From Calditrichota bacterium (GTDB taxonomy: Bacteria; Calditrichota; Calditrichia; Calditrichales; Calditrichaceae): a DNA stretch of 64,000 nucleotides. Under the pieces are notes generated by a model. It saw only the letters and a program-made list of their open reading frames with translations. It was not told where the DNA came from and did not search any database. The stretch covers positions 62,001-126,000 of the forward strand of contig RQOG01000046.1 of the NCBI GenBank assembly GCA_003854985.1, given 5' to 3'. Below are positions 17,062 through 24,975 of the stretch, one piece after another. How positions within the stretch are numbered: position 1 is the first letter of the stretch; the number at the start of each line of letters is the position of its first letter. The position numbers were made by a program, and so were the translations under genes.

Positions 17062-19263
17062 ATGATTCAATATTTCAGGTTTTACACAATTATAACGGTT
17101 ATATTTTGTTTTTTAAATATTTCATCAGCTCAAACAGATCGGGCAATTGAAGATAAAATTACCACACTTCTTGCTAAAATGACCATTGAAGAAAAAATCG
17201 GCCAGATGACACAGTTCAGCGCCCCCGTTGATAGTTTTATCGATTTGATTCGCGCCGGATTGGTGGGTTCTATTCTGAATTTAACAGGGGCAGAACGGGT
17301 TAATGCCATACAAAAAATTGCGGTGGAAGAATCCAGGCTGGGAATTCCTTTAATCAACGGACGCGATGTGATTCATGGATTTCGAACCATATTTCCCATT
17401 CCTTTGGGTGAAACCGCTACCTGGTCGCCTGATTTTGTAAAAGAAGCGGCGAGAATTGCCGCCCGCGAAGCTTCCGCATCCGGCGTTCACTGGACGTTTG
17501 CGCCAATGGTTGATATTGCCCGCGATGCCCGATGGGGCCGTATCAGCGAAGGAGCCGGGGAAGATACTTATATGGGTAAAATTATGGCCGCGGCAAGAGT
17601 GAAAGGATTTCAGGGCGAAAAGCTGTCCGATCCTGAAACTATAGCAGCCTGCGTTAAGCATTTTGCCGCGTACGGCGCCGCTGAAGCCGGAAAGGATTAT
17701 AACACGGTGGATATTTCTGAAAGAACTTTACGTGAAGTGTATTTACCGCCTTTTAAGGCCGGTATAGATGCCGGTGCTGCGACATTAATGTGTTCGTTTA
17801 ATGAAATCAGCGGCGTGCCATCATCAGGCAACAAATTTTTATTAACCGATATTTTAAGAAGTGAATGGGCCTTCAAAGGTTTTGTTGTAAGCGATTGGCA
17901 ATCCGTTACGGAAATGATTAATCATGGCAATGTGGCAGATACACTGGAAGCGGCTCTGCTGGCGGCAGAAGCCGGTGTGGACACGGAGATGGTTTCGGGA
18001 TCCTACAACAAATTTTTGGTTCAGGCGGTTAAAAACGGGCAATTTCCGGAAGAAAAGATAAATGAAATGGTTCGCAGGATACTACGTGTTAAATTTCAAC
18101 TGGGATTATTTGATAATCCCTATACAGATTCAAACCGTGAAAAAACAGAATTGCTCAGTGATCAAAACAGACGTTTTGCCAGAGAAATTTCCGCTAAAGC
18201 TATTGTTCTGCTAAAAAATGAGAATGAAATTCTGCCCTTAAAAAAGAATTTAAAGTCGATAGCGCTTATAGGTCCGCTGGCAGATAATCAATTGGATCCA
18301 TTGGGGTGCTGGTTCTGCAACGGCAGGGCGGATGAACTTGTTTCTGTTTTACAGGGCTTTAAAAACAAAATTGTTTACGGTACTAAAATTAATTATGTGA
18401 AAGGCTGTGAGATTAAAGGTGAAGAGGAACCGGATTTACAGGAAGCTGTTAAAGCCGCCATGAACGCGGATGTGGCGGTTTGTGTAGTTGGCGAAAGTTT
18501 CGATATGAGCGGTGAAGCCGGCAGCCGTGCCCGTCTGGGTTTACCGGGAAGGCAACTGGATTTGATTAAAACCGTTTATGAAACCGGCGTGCCTGTTGTG
18601 GTAGTTTTAATGAATGGCAGACCTTTGGCTATTCCATGGATTGCGGAAAATATACCTGCTATTCTGGAAACATGGCATTTGGGAACGGAATGCGGCAATG
18701 CCATTGCCGATGTGATTTTTGGCGATGTAAATCCCGGCGGAAAATTGCCGGCGTCTTTTCCACGAGCTGTCGGACAGGAACCGCTATATTATAATCATAA
18801 AAACACTGGCAGGCCTCCTGTACAAAAAACACGGTTTATAACCCGGTATTATGACATGCCGGTTGAACCGTTATTTCCGTTTGGATACGGTTTAAGCTAT
18901 ACAACTTTCGAATTCAGCGATCTGCAAATCAGCAAGCCTGAAATTAAAATTGGTGAAGAATTAAAGGTCGGCGTAGTGGTCAAAAATACCGGTATGGTGA
19001 AAGGTGATGAGGTCGTTCAGTTATACATCCGTGATCTGAAAGGCAGCGTTACCCGGCCTGTAAAGGAATTGCGGGGTTTTAAACGCATCACCCTTGAACC
19101 GGGGGAATCGAAAAAAATAGATTTTACTGTCGGGAAAAACGAGTTATCTTTTTATGATATAAACCTGAATTATGTAGTAGAGCCCGGTGAATTCCATATA
19201 TGGATTGGACCAAATTCCACAGAAGGACTGCACGGCCGCTTTCAGGTTGTTAAAGGACAATAG
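17062..19263 (+). CDS. bglX: exported beta-glucosidase-like GH3 glycoside hydrolase
   Basis: A 733-residue exported glycoside hydrolase family 3 enzyme: signal peptide ending ISSAQ, GH3 N-terminal barrel (about 35-350) with KHFAAYGAAEAGKDYN and the nucleophile Asp278 in VVSDWQSV, GH3 C-terminal domain (about 390-610), and a fibronectin-III-like C-terminus. This is the BglX arrangement, usually beta-glucosidase or related exo-acting activity in the periplasm. Specificity cannot be read from sequence. It is 3 bases upstream of the lipocalin gene. Ribosome site GGGGCGG. Confidence 0.93.
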   Translation: MIQYFRFYTIITVIFCFLNISSAQTDRAIEDKITTLLAKMTIEEKIGQMTQFSAPVDSFIDLIRAGLVGSILNLTGAERVNAIQKIAVEESRLGIPLINGRDVIHGFRTIFPIPLGETATWSPDFVKEAARIAAREASASGVHWTFAPMVDIARDARWGRISEGAGEDTYMGKIMAAARVKGFQGEKLSDPETIAACVKHFAAYGAAEAGKDYNTVDISERTLREVYLPPFKAGIDAGAATLMCSFNEISGVPSSGNKFLLTDILRSEWAFKGFVVSDWQSVTEMINHGNVADTLEAALLAAEAGVDTEMVSGSYNKFLVQAVKNGQFPEEKINEMVRRILRVKFQLGLFDNPYTDSNREKTELLSDQNRRFAREISAKAIVLLKNENEILPLKKNLKSIALIGPLADNQLDPLGCWFCNGRADELVSVLQGFKNKIVYGTKINYVKGCEIKGEEEPDLQEAVKAAMNADVAVCVVGESFDMSGEAGSRARLGLPGRQLDLIKTVYETGVPVVVVLMNGRPLAIPWIAENIPAILETWHLGTECGNAIADVIFGDVNPGGKLPASFPRAVGQEPLYYNHKNTGRPPVQKTRFITRYYDMPVEPLFPFGYGLSYTTFEFSDLQISKPEIKIGEELKVGVVVKNTGMVKGDEVVQLYIRDLKGSVTRPVKELRGFKRITLEPGESKKIDFTVGKNELSFYDINLNYVVEPGEFHIWIGPNSTEGLHGRFQVVKGQ

Positions 19264-19266
19264 CTT

Positions 19267-19848
19267 ATGAAAAAGATTAATTTTCATTTCAGGAAAAATA
19301 AAATAACTTTTATTTTCGCTTTTATACTTTTCTTGGCTTCAGTGGATTTCAATAATGCTTATGCACAGGAAAATATGATGGGACAGCCTGTTACGGTGGA
19401 TTCGGTAGATTTAGAAAGATATGCCGGGAAATGGTACGAAATCGCTAAAATACCAAATCGGTTTCAGAAACAATGTATTAAAAATACTTCTGCCGAATAT
19501 AAACTGTTAGCCGATGGCAGAATAGAAGTTGTAAACAGCTGTGTCGATGAAGATGGTGAACTCGATAACGCCGAAGGTATGGCCAGGGTTGCAGATACTT
19601 CTTCTAATGCAAAGCTTGAGGTCAGTTTTGTCAGCCTGTTTGGTTTCCATTTATTCTGGGGAGACTACTGGATTATTGGATTGGATAAAAATTACAGGTT
19701 TGCGGTAGTCGGTACGCCCTCCAGAAAATACGGATGGATATTGTACAGGGAAAAAACAATGCCGGAGAATCTGTTAGAGCAGGCTTATATAATTCTGGAA
19801 GAAAATGGTTATAATCGCAGGGATTTTAAACTAAGCAGGCAGGAATAA
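19267..19848 (+). CDS. blc: bacterial lipocalin (Blc-like)
   Basis: A 193-residue lipocalin with an N-terminal membrane/signal segment ending NNAYAQ, then the lipocalin signature GKWYEIAKIPNRFQ near residues 54-67 and the later strands YWIIGLDKNYRFAVVG and YGWILYRE. Blc proteins bind lysophospholipids and fatty acids in the periplasm or at the outer membrane. No lipobox cysteine is obvious, so it may be soluble. It lies between the GH3 gene and a glycerophosphodiesterase gene, which suits a role in lipid handling. Confidence 0.9.
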   Translation: MKKINFHFRKNKITFIFAFILFLASVDFNNAYAQENMMGQPVTVDSVDLERYAGKWYEIAKIPNRFQKQCIKNTSAEYKLLADGRIEVVNSCVDEDGELDNAEGMARVADTSSNAKLEVSFVSLFGFHLFWGDYWIIGLDKNYRFAVVGTPSRKYGWILYREKTMPENLLEQAYIILEENGYNRRDFKLSRQE

Positions 19849-19860
19849 ATCCTGCCATGC
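19835..19860 (+). other. hairpin over the lipocalin stop codon
   Basis: GGCAGGA (19838-19844) pairs perfectly with TCCTGCC (19850-19856), the stop codon lying in the loop region; GCA/TGC can extend the stem past a bulged base. No T run follows, so it is not a normal terminator. It may stabilise the upstream mRNA or reduce readthrough into the next gene. Confidence 0.4.
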
Positions 19861-19887
19861 CCTGAATTACTATTAATCGGAGTTTAG

Positions 19888-20646
19888 GTGATTATTGCGC
19901 ACAGAGGCGCGTCTCATGATGCACCGGAGAATACGCTTGCAGCGATAAATCTGGCCTGGCTGCAAAACGCCGATGCCATTGAAGTGGATATTCACGTAAC
20001 CAAAGATCAGCATGCTGTGGTTATTCATGATGCCAATACAAAACGGACAGGTGATAAATATTTGGAAATCATGGATAATACGCTAAACGATTTAAAAAAA
20101 ATTGACATTGGAATCCGGATGGATGACCACTGGAAAGGTGAGGTAATACCAACGCTGGAAGAGGTTTTTTATACGGTTCCGGTTAACAAATCGGTTTTCG
20201 TGGAAGTCAAATGCGGAAGGCGCGCTTTGCTGCCATTACGAAAACTAATTCATAAAAATATTATAAAGGCTTCGCAGATATTTCTGATGGATTTTGATCT
20301 GCAGAATGTTTTGGCAATGCGCAATGAATTTCCTGATATTCCGGTGTTATGGCTGTATGAGTTTAAGGCAGACTCCGGTTCTGCCGCCAGAAAAATTAAT
20401 CTGAATGAATTGGTGAAAACCGCTCTAAAAAACAGAATTTCAGGTTTGAGCGTTGAGAATGTGCCCGAATTTGATTCCGGTTTCATTCAAAACGCAAAAG
20501 GCCATGGATTGCAATTATACTGCTGGACGGTAAATGAACCGGACAAGGCAGATTATTTATTTGAACATCGAATTGACGGCATCATTACCGACCGGCCAGG
20601 CTGGATAAGAAATCAAATAAAGCGGCAGGCCGGGTATTCTTTATAA
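19888..20646 (+). CDS. ugpQ: cytoplasmic glycerophosphodiester phosphodiesterase
   Basis: A 252-residue GDPD-family protein: it opens with IIAHRGASHDAPENT (catalytic His and the HRG motif), followed by EVDIHVTKDQHAVVIHD (metal ligands and second His) and a late TVNEPDKADYL. It releases sn-glycerol-3-phosphate from glycerophosphodiesters. No signal peptide, so cytoplasmic like UgpQ rather than periplasmic GlpQ. The GTG start is forced by the motif at the very N-terminus. Downstream glpD would oxidise its product. Confidence 0.92.
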   Translation: MIIAHRGASHDAPENTLAAINLAWLQNADAIEVDIHVTKDQHAVVIHDANTKRTGDKYLEIMDNTLNDLKKIDIGIRMDDHWKGEVIPTLEEVFYTVPVNKSVFVEVKCGRRALLPLRKLIHKNIIKASQIFLMDFDLQNVLAMRNEFPDIPVLWLYEFKADSGSAARKINLNELVKTALKNRISGLSVENVPEFDSGFIQNAKGHGLQLYCWTVNEPDKADYLFEHRIDGIITDRPGWIRNQIKRQAGYSL

Positions 20647-20705
20647 ATAAAATATGAATAAGCATTTATTTTTAAAGGTATTAACGGGGATGGCTAAGTT
20701 TTAAG

Positions 20706-21743
20706 ATGAGATTCTTTTTCAGGTATAAAAAACAAATAATTCTCGGCGTTCACGGGCTGGGAAATAAACCTCCTAAAGATACTTTAGCACTATGGTGGTT
20801 AAATGCTATCCGGGAAGGGCTGCAGAGGATAGGTAAAACACGCCTTCATATTCCATTTGAATTGGTATATTGGGCCGATATTTTATACGATAAACCTTTG
20901 GATCCCTCAATTACTGATCCTACCCATCCTTTATTTAACGCAGAACCTTATAGAGAAGGGAAGTCCAGCCATGTTGTAAGACCGGTTACCCTGCGCAAAA
21001 GAATAATGCGTTTTATAGAGAGTAAACTTGATAAGATATTTCTCAATAGTGATATGACATTGAACTTTGAAAGCCTGACCGATAAAATTATCAATAAATA
21101 CTTCCATGATCTGGAAACATATTTCGGAGATAGATTAAATCCGGCTCAGAATCCGCATGATTCTGCAAAAGAATTGATAAGGAAAAAACTCCTTGATGTC
21201 CTTATCAGATACAAGAAATATGAAATTATGATAATCAGCCACTCCATGGGATCGATTGTAGCTTACGATGTTTTAGTACAATATCCGCAGATTCCGGAAG
21301 TTCATACGCTGGTTACCACGGGTTCTCCTTTGGGACTGCCGGTTATTGTCAGCCGGATATATATGGAAGCGAAAAAGTTAAACCTGGATATTAAAAAACC
21401 GCATACTCCCGAGAAAGTATCGCATAGATGGTATAATATTTCCGATGAGGATGATAGAGTCGCGCTTGACCATTCCTTAAATGATGATTATGAAAAAAAT
21501 GAGAAAGGCATCCAGGCTGAGGATATTAATGTTTATAACGATTACGAAATTAATGGTCAGGCTAATCCCCATAAAATTTACGGTTATTTGAGAACGCCCG
21601 AATTTGCCAGGATAATAGATCAGTTTTTACTCGAAGAAAAACGAAATATATTTTATATCGGCCTTAAGTATATACAGGGGAGCATGCAGGTAGCTGCGGG
21701 TAAATTACTAAAAATTTTCGGGGGGAAAAATGCGCCGAAATGA
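20706..21743 (+). CDS. putative alpha/beta-fold serine hydrolase (lipase/esterase-like)
   Basis: A 345-residue protein without signal peptide. The centre has IMIISHSMGSIVAYDVL, a GxSxG-like nucleophile elbow (SHSMGS), and the N-terminus has LGVHGLGNKPP, like the oxyanion-loop HG of lipases. The rest is unassigned. Its end overlaps glpD by 14 bases and it follows the glycerophosphodiesterase gene, so a role in removing acyl chains from lipids or lysolipids is plausible. That is context-based; no substrate evidence. Confidence 0.75.
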   Translation: MRFFFRYKKQIILGVHGLGNKPPKDTLALWWLNAIREGLQRIGKTRLHIPFELVYWADILYDKPLDPSITDPTHPLFNAEPYREGKSSHVVRPVTLRKRIMRFIESKLDKIFLNSDMTLNFESLTDKIINKYFHDLETYFGDRLNPAQNPHDSAKELIRKKLLDVLIRYKKYEIMIISHSMGSIVAYDVLVQYPQIPEVHTLVTTGSPLGLPVIVSRIYMEAKKLNLDIKKPHTPEKVSHRWYNISDEDDRVALDHSLNDDYEKNEKGIQAEDINVYNDYEINGQANPHKIYGYLRTPEFARIIDQFLLEEKRNIFYIGLKYIQGSMQVAAGKLLKIFGGKNAPK

Positions 21744-23286
21744 TATGATTACCAGGATTGAAGAAAAAACGGTCTGGGATGTTTTAATAATCGGCGGCGG
21801 AGCGACCGGAACGGGAATTGCCGTGGATGCCGCTTCCCGGGGATATAAAACATTGTTATTGGAAAAAGGCGATTTTGCTCAGGGTACTTCCAGCAGGAGC
21901 ACAAAATTAGTGCATGGCGGTGTGCGTTATCTTCAGCAGGGGAATATTACCTTGGTGCTGGAAGCGTTGAGGGAGAGAGGTATTATGCGCCGTAATGCCC
22001 CGCACCTTGTATTTGATATACCGTTTGTCATCCCTAATTACGACTGGTGGGAAGGCCCTTTTTATGGAATTGGGCTCAAACTATATGATATGCTGGCCGG
22101 TAAAGCCGGATTCGGGAAATCGGAAATAATTAGTAAAGATGAAACTATCCGCCGCATACCGACTGTTGAAGAAAATGGTTTAAATGGTGGCGTAATTTAT
22201 TATGACGGCCAGTTTGATGATTCAAGGTTAGTGATTAATCTGGCAAAAACAGCATTTAGCCAGGGCGCTGTGCTTATAAACTATATGCCTGTAACTGGTC
22301 TTATAAAAAGAAATGAGCTGATTAAAGGTGTTCTTGCTTTAGACACTGAAACCGGTAAGGAATATAAACTGGATGCTAAAGTGGTAATTAATGCCAGCGG
22401 CCCTTTCACCGATTCAATCCGAAAAATGGATAATAAGCGCTGTACCGGGATGATAAGTCCCAGCCGCGGCGTTCATATGGTTCTGGATAAAGAATTTTTG
22501 CCGGCAAACAGCGCCATTATGGTACCTCATACCGATGATGGCCGGGTATTGTTTGCGATTCCGTGGTATGATAAGGTTGTTGTCGGTACTACGGAAACTC
22601 CGCTAAATGAACCGGAAGCCGAACCCGTTCCCGATAGAAGCGAAATAGAATTTTTACTTGAACATACGGCACGTTACCTGGCAAAAGACCCTTCTGCAAA
22701 GGATATTTTAAGTGTTTTTGCCGGGGTGCGTCCGCTGGTCAGCGATCCGAAAGCGGAAAATACAGCGGTAATTTCCAGAGAACATGTTGTTAATATATCC
22801 AAATCGGGACTGGTGACTATTGCCGGAGGTAAATGGACAACTTACCGGAAAATGGCCGAAGATACGCTTGATCAGGCCATCATGGTCGGCGACCTTGAAT
22901 TTACGCCCTGTGTTACCGAAAACTTACAGATTCATGGCTATCATAATCATCCTGAGCAATATAATAATTTAGCTTGTTATGGTTCCGATGCGACCAATAT
23001 TCAAAATTTAATCCGGACCAATGTTGACTATAACCATCCAATTCATCCCGATTTAAATGAAATAACAGGCGAAATAATCTGGGCGGTCAATGAAGAAATG
23101 GCCAGAACCGTTGAAGATTTTCTGGCACGGCGTCGGCGCAGTCTGGTGCTGAATGCGCGGGCATCCATGGAAGCTGCCCCAAAGGTAGCCGATATAATGA
23201 TGAAAGAATTAGGCAGAGATAAAACCTGGGCCAAAGAACAGGTGCTTAATTTTAACCGGCTGGCTGAAAAATATATCTATAAATAA
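21730..23286 (+). CDS. glpD: FAD-dependent glycerol-3-phosphate dehydrogenase
   Basis: A 518-residue GlpD/GlpA-type enzyme: FAD-binding IIGGGATGTGIAVDAASRG at about residues 17-35, GTSSRSTKLVHGGVRYLQQG at 55-74, PWYDKVVVGTTETP, FAGVRPLV, and GGKWTTYRKMAEDT near 370. It oxidises sn-glycerol-3-phosphate to dihydroxyacetone phosphate and passes electrons to quinones at the inner membrane. The start lies inside the end of the hydrolase gene with GGGGGG upstream, indicating translational coupling. Confidence 0.96.
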   Translation: MRRNDMITRIEEKTVWDVLIIGGGATGTGIAVDAASRGYKTLLLEKGDFAQGTSSRSTKLVHGGVRYLQQGNITLVLEALRERGIMRRNAPHLVFDIPFVIPNYDWWEGPFYGIGLKLYDMLAGKAGFGKSEIISKDETIRRIPTVEENGLNGGVIYYDGQFDDSRLVINLAKTAFSQGAVLINYMPVTGLIKRNELIKGVLALDTETGKEYKLDAKVVINASGPFTDSIRKMDNKRCTGMISPSRGVHMVLDKEFLPANSAIMVPHTDDGRVLFAIPWYDKVVVGTTETPLNEPEAEPVPDRSEIEFLLEHTARYLAKDPSAKDILSVFAGVRPLVSDPKAENTAVISREHVVNISKSGLVTIAGGKWTTYRKMAEDTLDQAIMVGDLEFTPCVTENLQIHGYHNHPEQYNNLACYGSDATNIQNLIRTNVDYNHPIHPDLNEITGEIIWAVNEEMARTVEDFLARRRRSLVLNARASMEAAPKVADIMMKELGRDKTWAKEQVLNFNRLAEKYIYK

Positions 23287-23296
23287 AAGCCGTTGC

Positions 23297-23803
23297 TCAA
23301 CCTGCACACAATCTGCTAATCAGTTTTTTATGACGGGGAAACTGTGCAATTAACTCGGTTGCATTTGCCAGTTCAAAATCATCAAACTCAAATCCGGGGG
23401 CAACGGTACAACTCACTAAAGAATAATATTCTTTATCGATGACTTCGGCGGCAAACCAGCAACCCTGCCTGAGATGGGCCTGAAATATTTCGCCCCGTTC
23501 CAGATGCGGTCCTAATTTTATCTCAAAAAGCATACCATCTTTGTCAATTGAATAAATCCTTAACGGTGAACCGGTATGGAAATGCCACAATTCATCGGAT
23601 TTAATACGATGGAAAGCAGAATATTGGTGGCCATTTAGCAGGAAATATATGGCTGTACAGAAGCAATGATCTTTATGATAACGTGATGGCAAATTCTTAG
23701 CAGATATTAGTTCTGCAGACCGATACGTTTCTTTATAATATCCACCTTCCGGATGAGGCAAAAGGTCCAGTTTTTTTATCCAATACTCTGCGTTTTTCAT
23801 CAT
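23297..23803 (-). CDS. cupin protein of the DUF985 family
   Basis: A 168-residue cupin. It opens with the DUF985 hallmark W-I-x-K-L-x-L-x-P-H-P-E-G-G-Y-Y-K-E-T-Y-R and contains IYFLLNG, SAFHRIKSDELWHFHTG and GCWFAAEV. This is the YML079w-like single-cupin family; activity is not established. It is 5 bases downstream of the phosphopantetheinyl transferase gene, in the same direction, so likely its operon partner. It converges on glpD with no clear terminator between. Confidence 0.9.
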   Translation of the reverse strand: MMKNAEYWIKKLDLLPHPEGGYYKETYRSAELISAKNLPSRYHKDHCFCTAIYFLLNGHQYSAFHRIKSDELWHFHTGSPLRIYSIDKDGMLFEIKLGPHLERGEIFQAHLRQGCWFAAEVIDKEYYSLVSCTVAPGFEFDDFELANATELIAQFPRHKKLISRLCAG

Positions 23804-23808
23804 ATTAT

Positions 23809-24567
23809 CTACCCATTCATTAGTTTATTTATATGGATTGCATCGAATAAGCGCGGCTGCCAATTGACGGCATGGACAACCGCAGCGCCCGAGTATTCCT
23901 GATTAACCGGGATATCTTTTAAGGTCCATTCCTTAACGGCCAAGGGATCATGTTCTGTCGATAATAACCTGGCCGGTTGTTGCGGGTTAACACTGACGGT
24001 AAATTGTTTTAACGGCGTTGCCAGTCCGGTGCCGCGCGCTTTAATATAAGCTTCCTTTCTGCACCAGCAATCAAAAAATGCCCGGCGCTGTTTACCGACG
24101 GGAAGCGTATAAAGCGCCTCTGTTTCATCCTTTGAGAAAAAACGTCTGGCAATATGCATTCCATTCCAGCTTGGTCTGCGGTATTCAATATCCACGCCGA
24201 CTTCGAATTCTGCTGAAAATCCGGCTAAAGCCATATCCCCGGAATGAGATATGTTAAAGTAAAATCCGCTGAAAGATTGGGAAAGATAAGGTTTTCCATA
24301 TTCATTGAGTGTAAAGAAAAGTGATTTGGGGGAGACACCCAAATATTTTCCTAACAAGATTTTCAATTGTCCTCTGGCAGCTATATATCGTTGTTTCAGT
24401 TTTTCATTATATAGCTTATTTGCGCGTTGAAGTTCATTTTCCGATAAAAAGGCGCTTAATTGATGATAATCCTCGTTTTCCAGATTAAGTTTAAATCGCC
24501 AGATATGTACTTCGCCGTTCACTGGCGGCCGGAGTATATCCGGAAAAACCCATTGGTAGTTTGTCAT
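23809..24567 (-). CDS. 4'-phosphopantetheinyl transferase (Sfp type)
   Basis: A 252-residue Sfp-type enzyme with the two family motifs: GVDIEYRRP (Mg binding, about residues 122-130) and FFDCWCRKEAYIKARGTG (about 164-181), plus the FNISHSGDMALAG motif before them. It transfers the phosphopantetheine arm of CoA to carrier proteins. No polyketide or peptide synthetase is in the window, so it may serve fatty-acid ACP or a pathway elsewhere. Confidence 0.92.
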   Translation of the reverse strand: MTNYQWVFPDILRPPVNGEVHIWRFKLNLENEDYHQLSAFLSENELQRANKLYNEKLKQRYIAARGQLKILLGKYLGVSPKSLFFTLNEYGKPYLSQSFSGFYFNISHSGDMALAGFSAEFEVGVDIEYRRPSWNGMHIARRFFSKDETEALYTLPVGKQRRAFFDCWCRKEAYIKARGTGLATPLKQFTVSVNPQQPARLLSTEHDPLAVKEWTLKDIPVNQEYSGAAVVHAVNWQPRLFDAIHINKLMNG

Positions 24568-24810
24568 TGAATATCCGTATATTTTTAATGTTTAAATATA
24601 TTTCACAGAACATCGGCAAACAAGAAATTTAAAACGGTCTATTTCTATTTTGATATAAAGCATTTTTCGATTATGAATCGGATATTATTAAGCGCCGGTG
24701 CAAATAAAACCAGGACAAATATTTGTATTCCGGAATATGAAAAATAAAGTTATAAAGTAAAAAGCAAACTAATGCGTAATAAATAAGTATGAATTGTCCC
24801 GCAGGATATG

Positions 24811-24975
24811 TTAATTTTTTTTCTTTAGATTCTGAGCTATCTGTTTGGCGGCGCAGTTGGCGCATTTTCCGTAAAAATCACCGTAAAGAATAGTTCTCTT
24901 TATATGCCTGCAGACAACAAAAATAGAGAAACTTAAAATCAAAATGAGCAGGAATGATTCCAAATATACACACAT
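24811..24975 (-). CDS. small FeoB-associated Cys-rich membrane protein
   Basis: A 54-residue ORF on the minus strand whose ATG directly follows the feoB stop codon. It has one membrane helix (residues about 7-22, ESFLLILILSFSIFVVC) and then a short tail with the pair C-A-N-C and a Lys-rich end (QNLKKKN). Small single-pass proteins with a C-x-x-C tail coded next to feoB are known as FeoB-associated Cys-rich proteins and are thought to help iron uptake. The tail and location match; the call is by layout and motif. Confidence 0.75.
   Translation of the reverse strand: MCVYLESFLLILILSFSIFVVCRHIKRTILYGDFYGKCANCAAKQIAQNLKKKN

Noticed and set aside
24671-24865. 64-codon minus-strand ORF after feoB
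   Set aside because: Overlaps the better-supported FeoB-associated gene out of frame. It has a hydrophobic part, so not fully excluded, but no family motif or spacing supports it.
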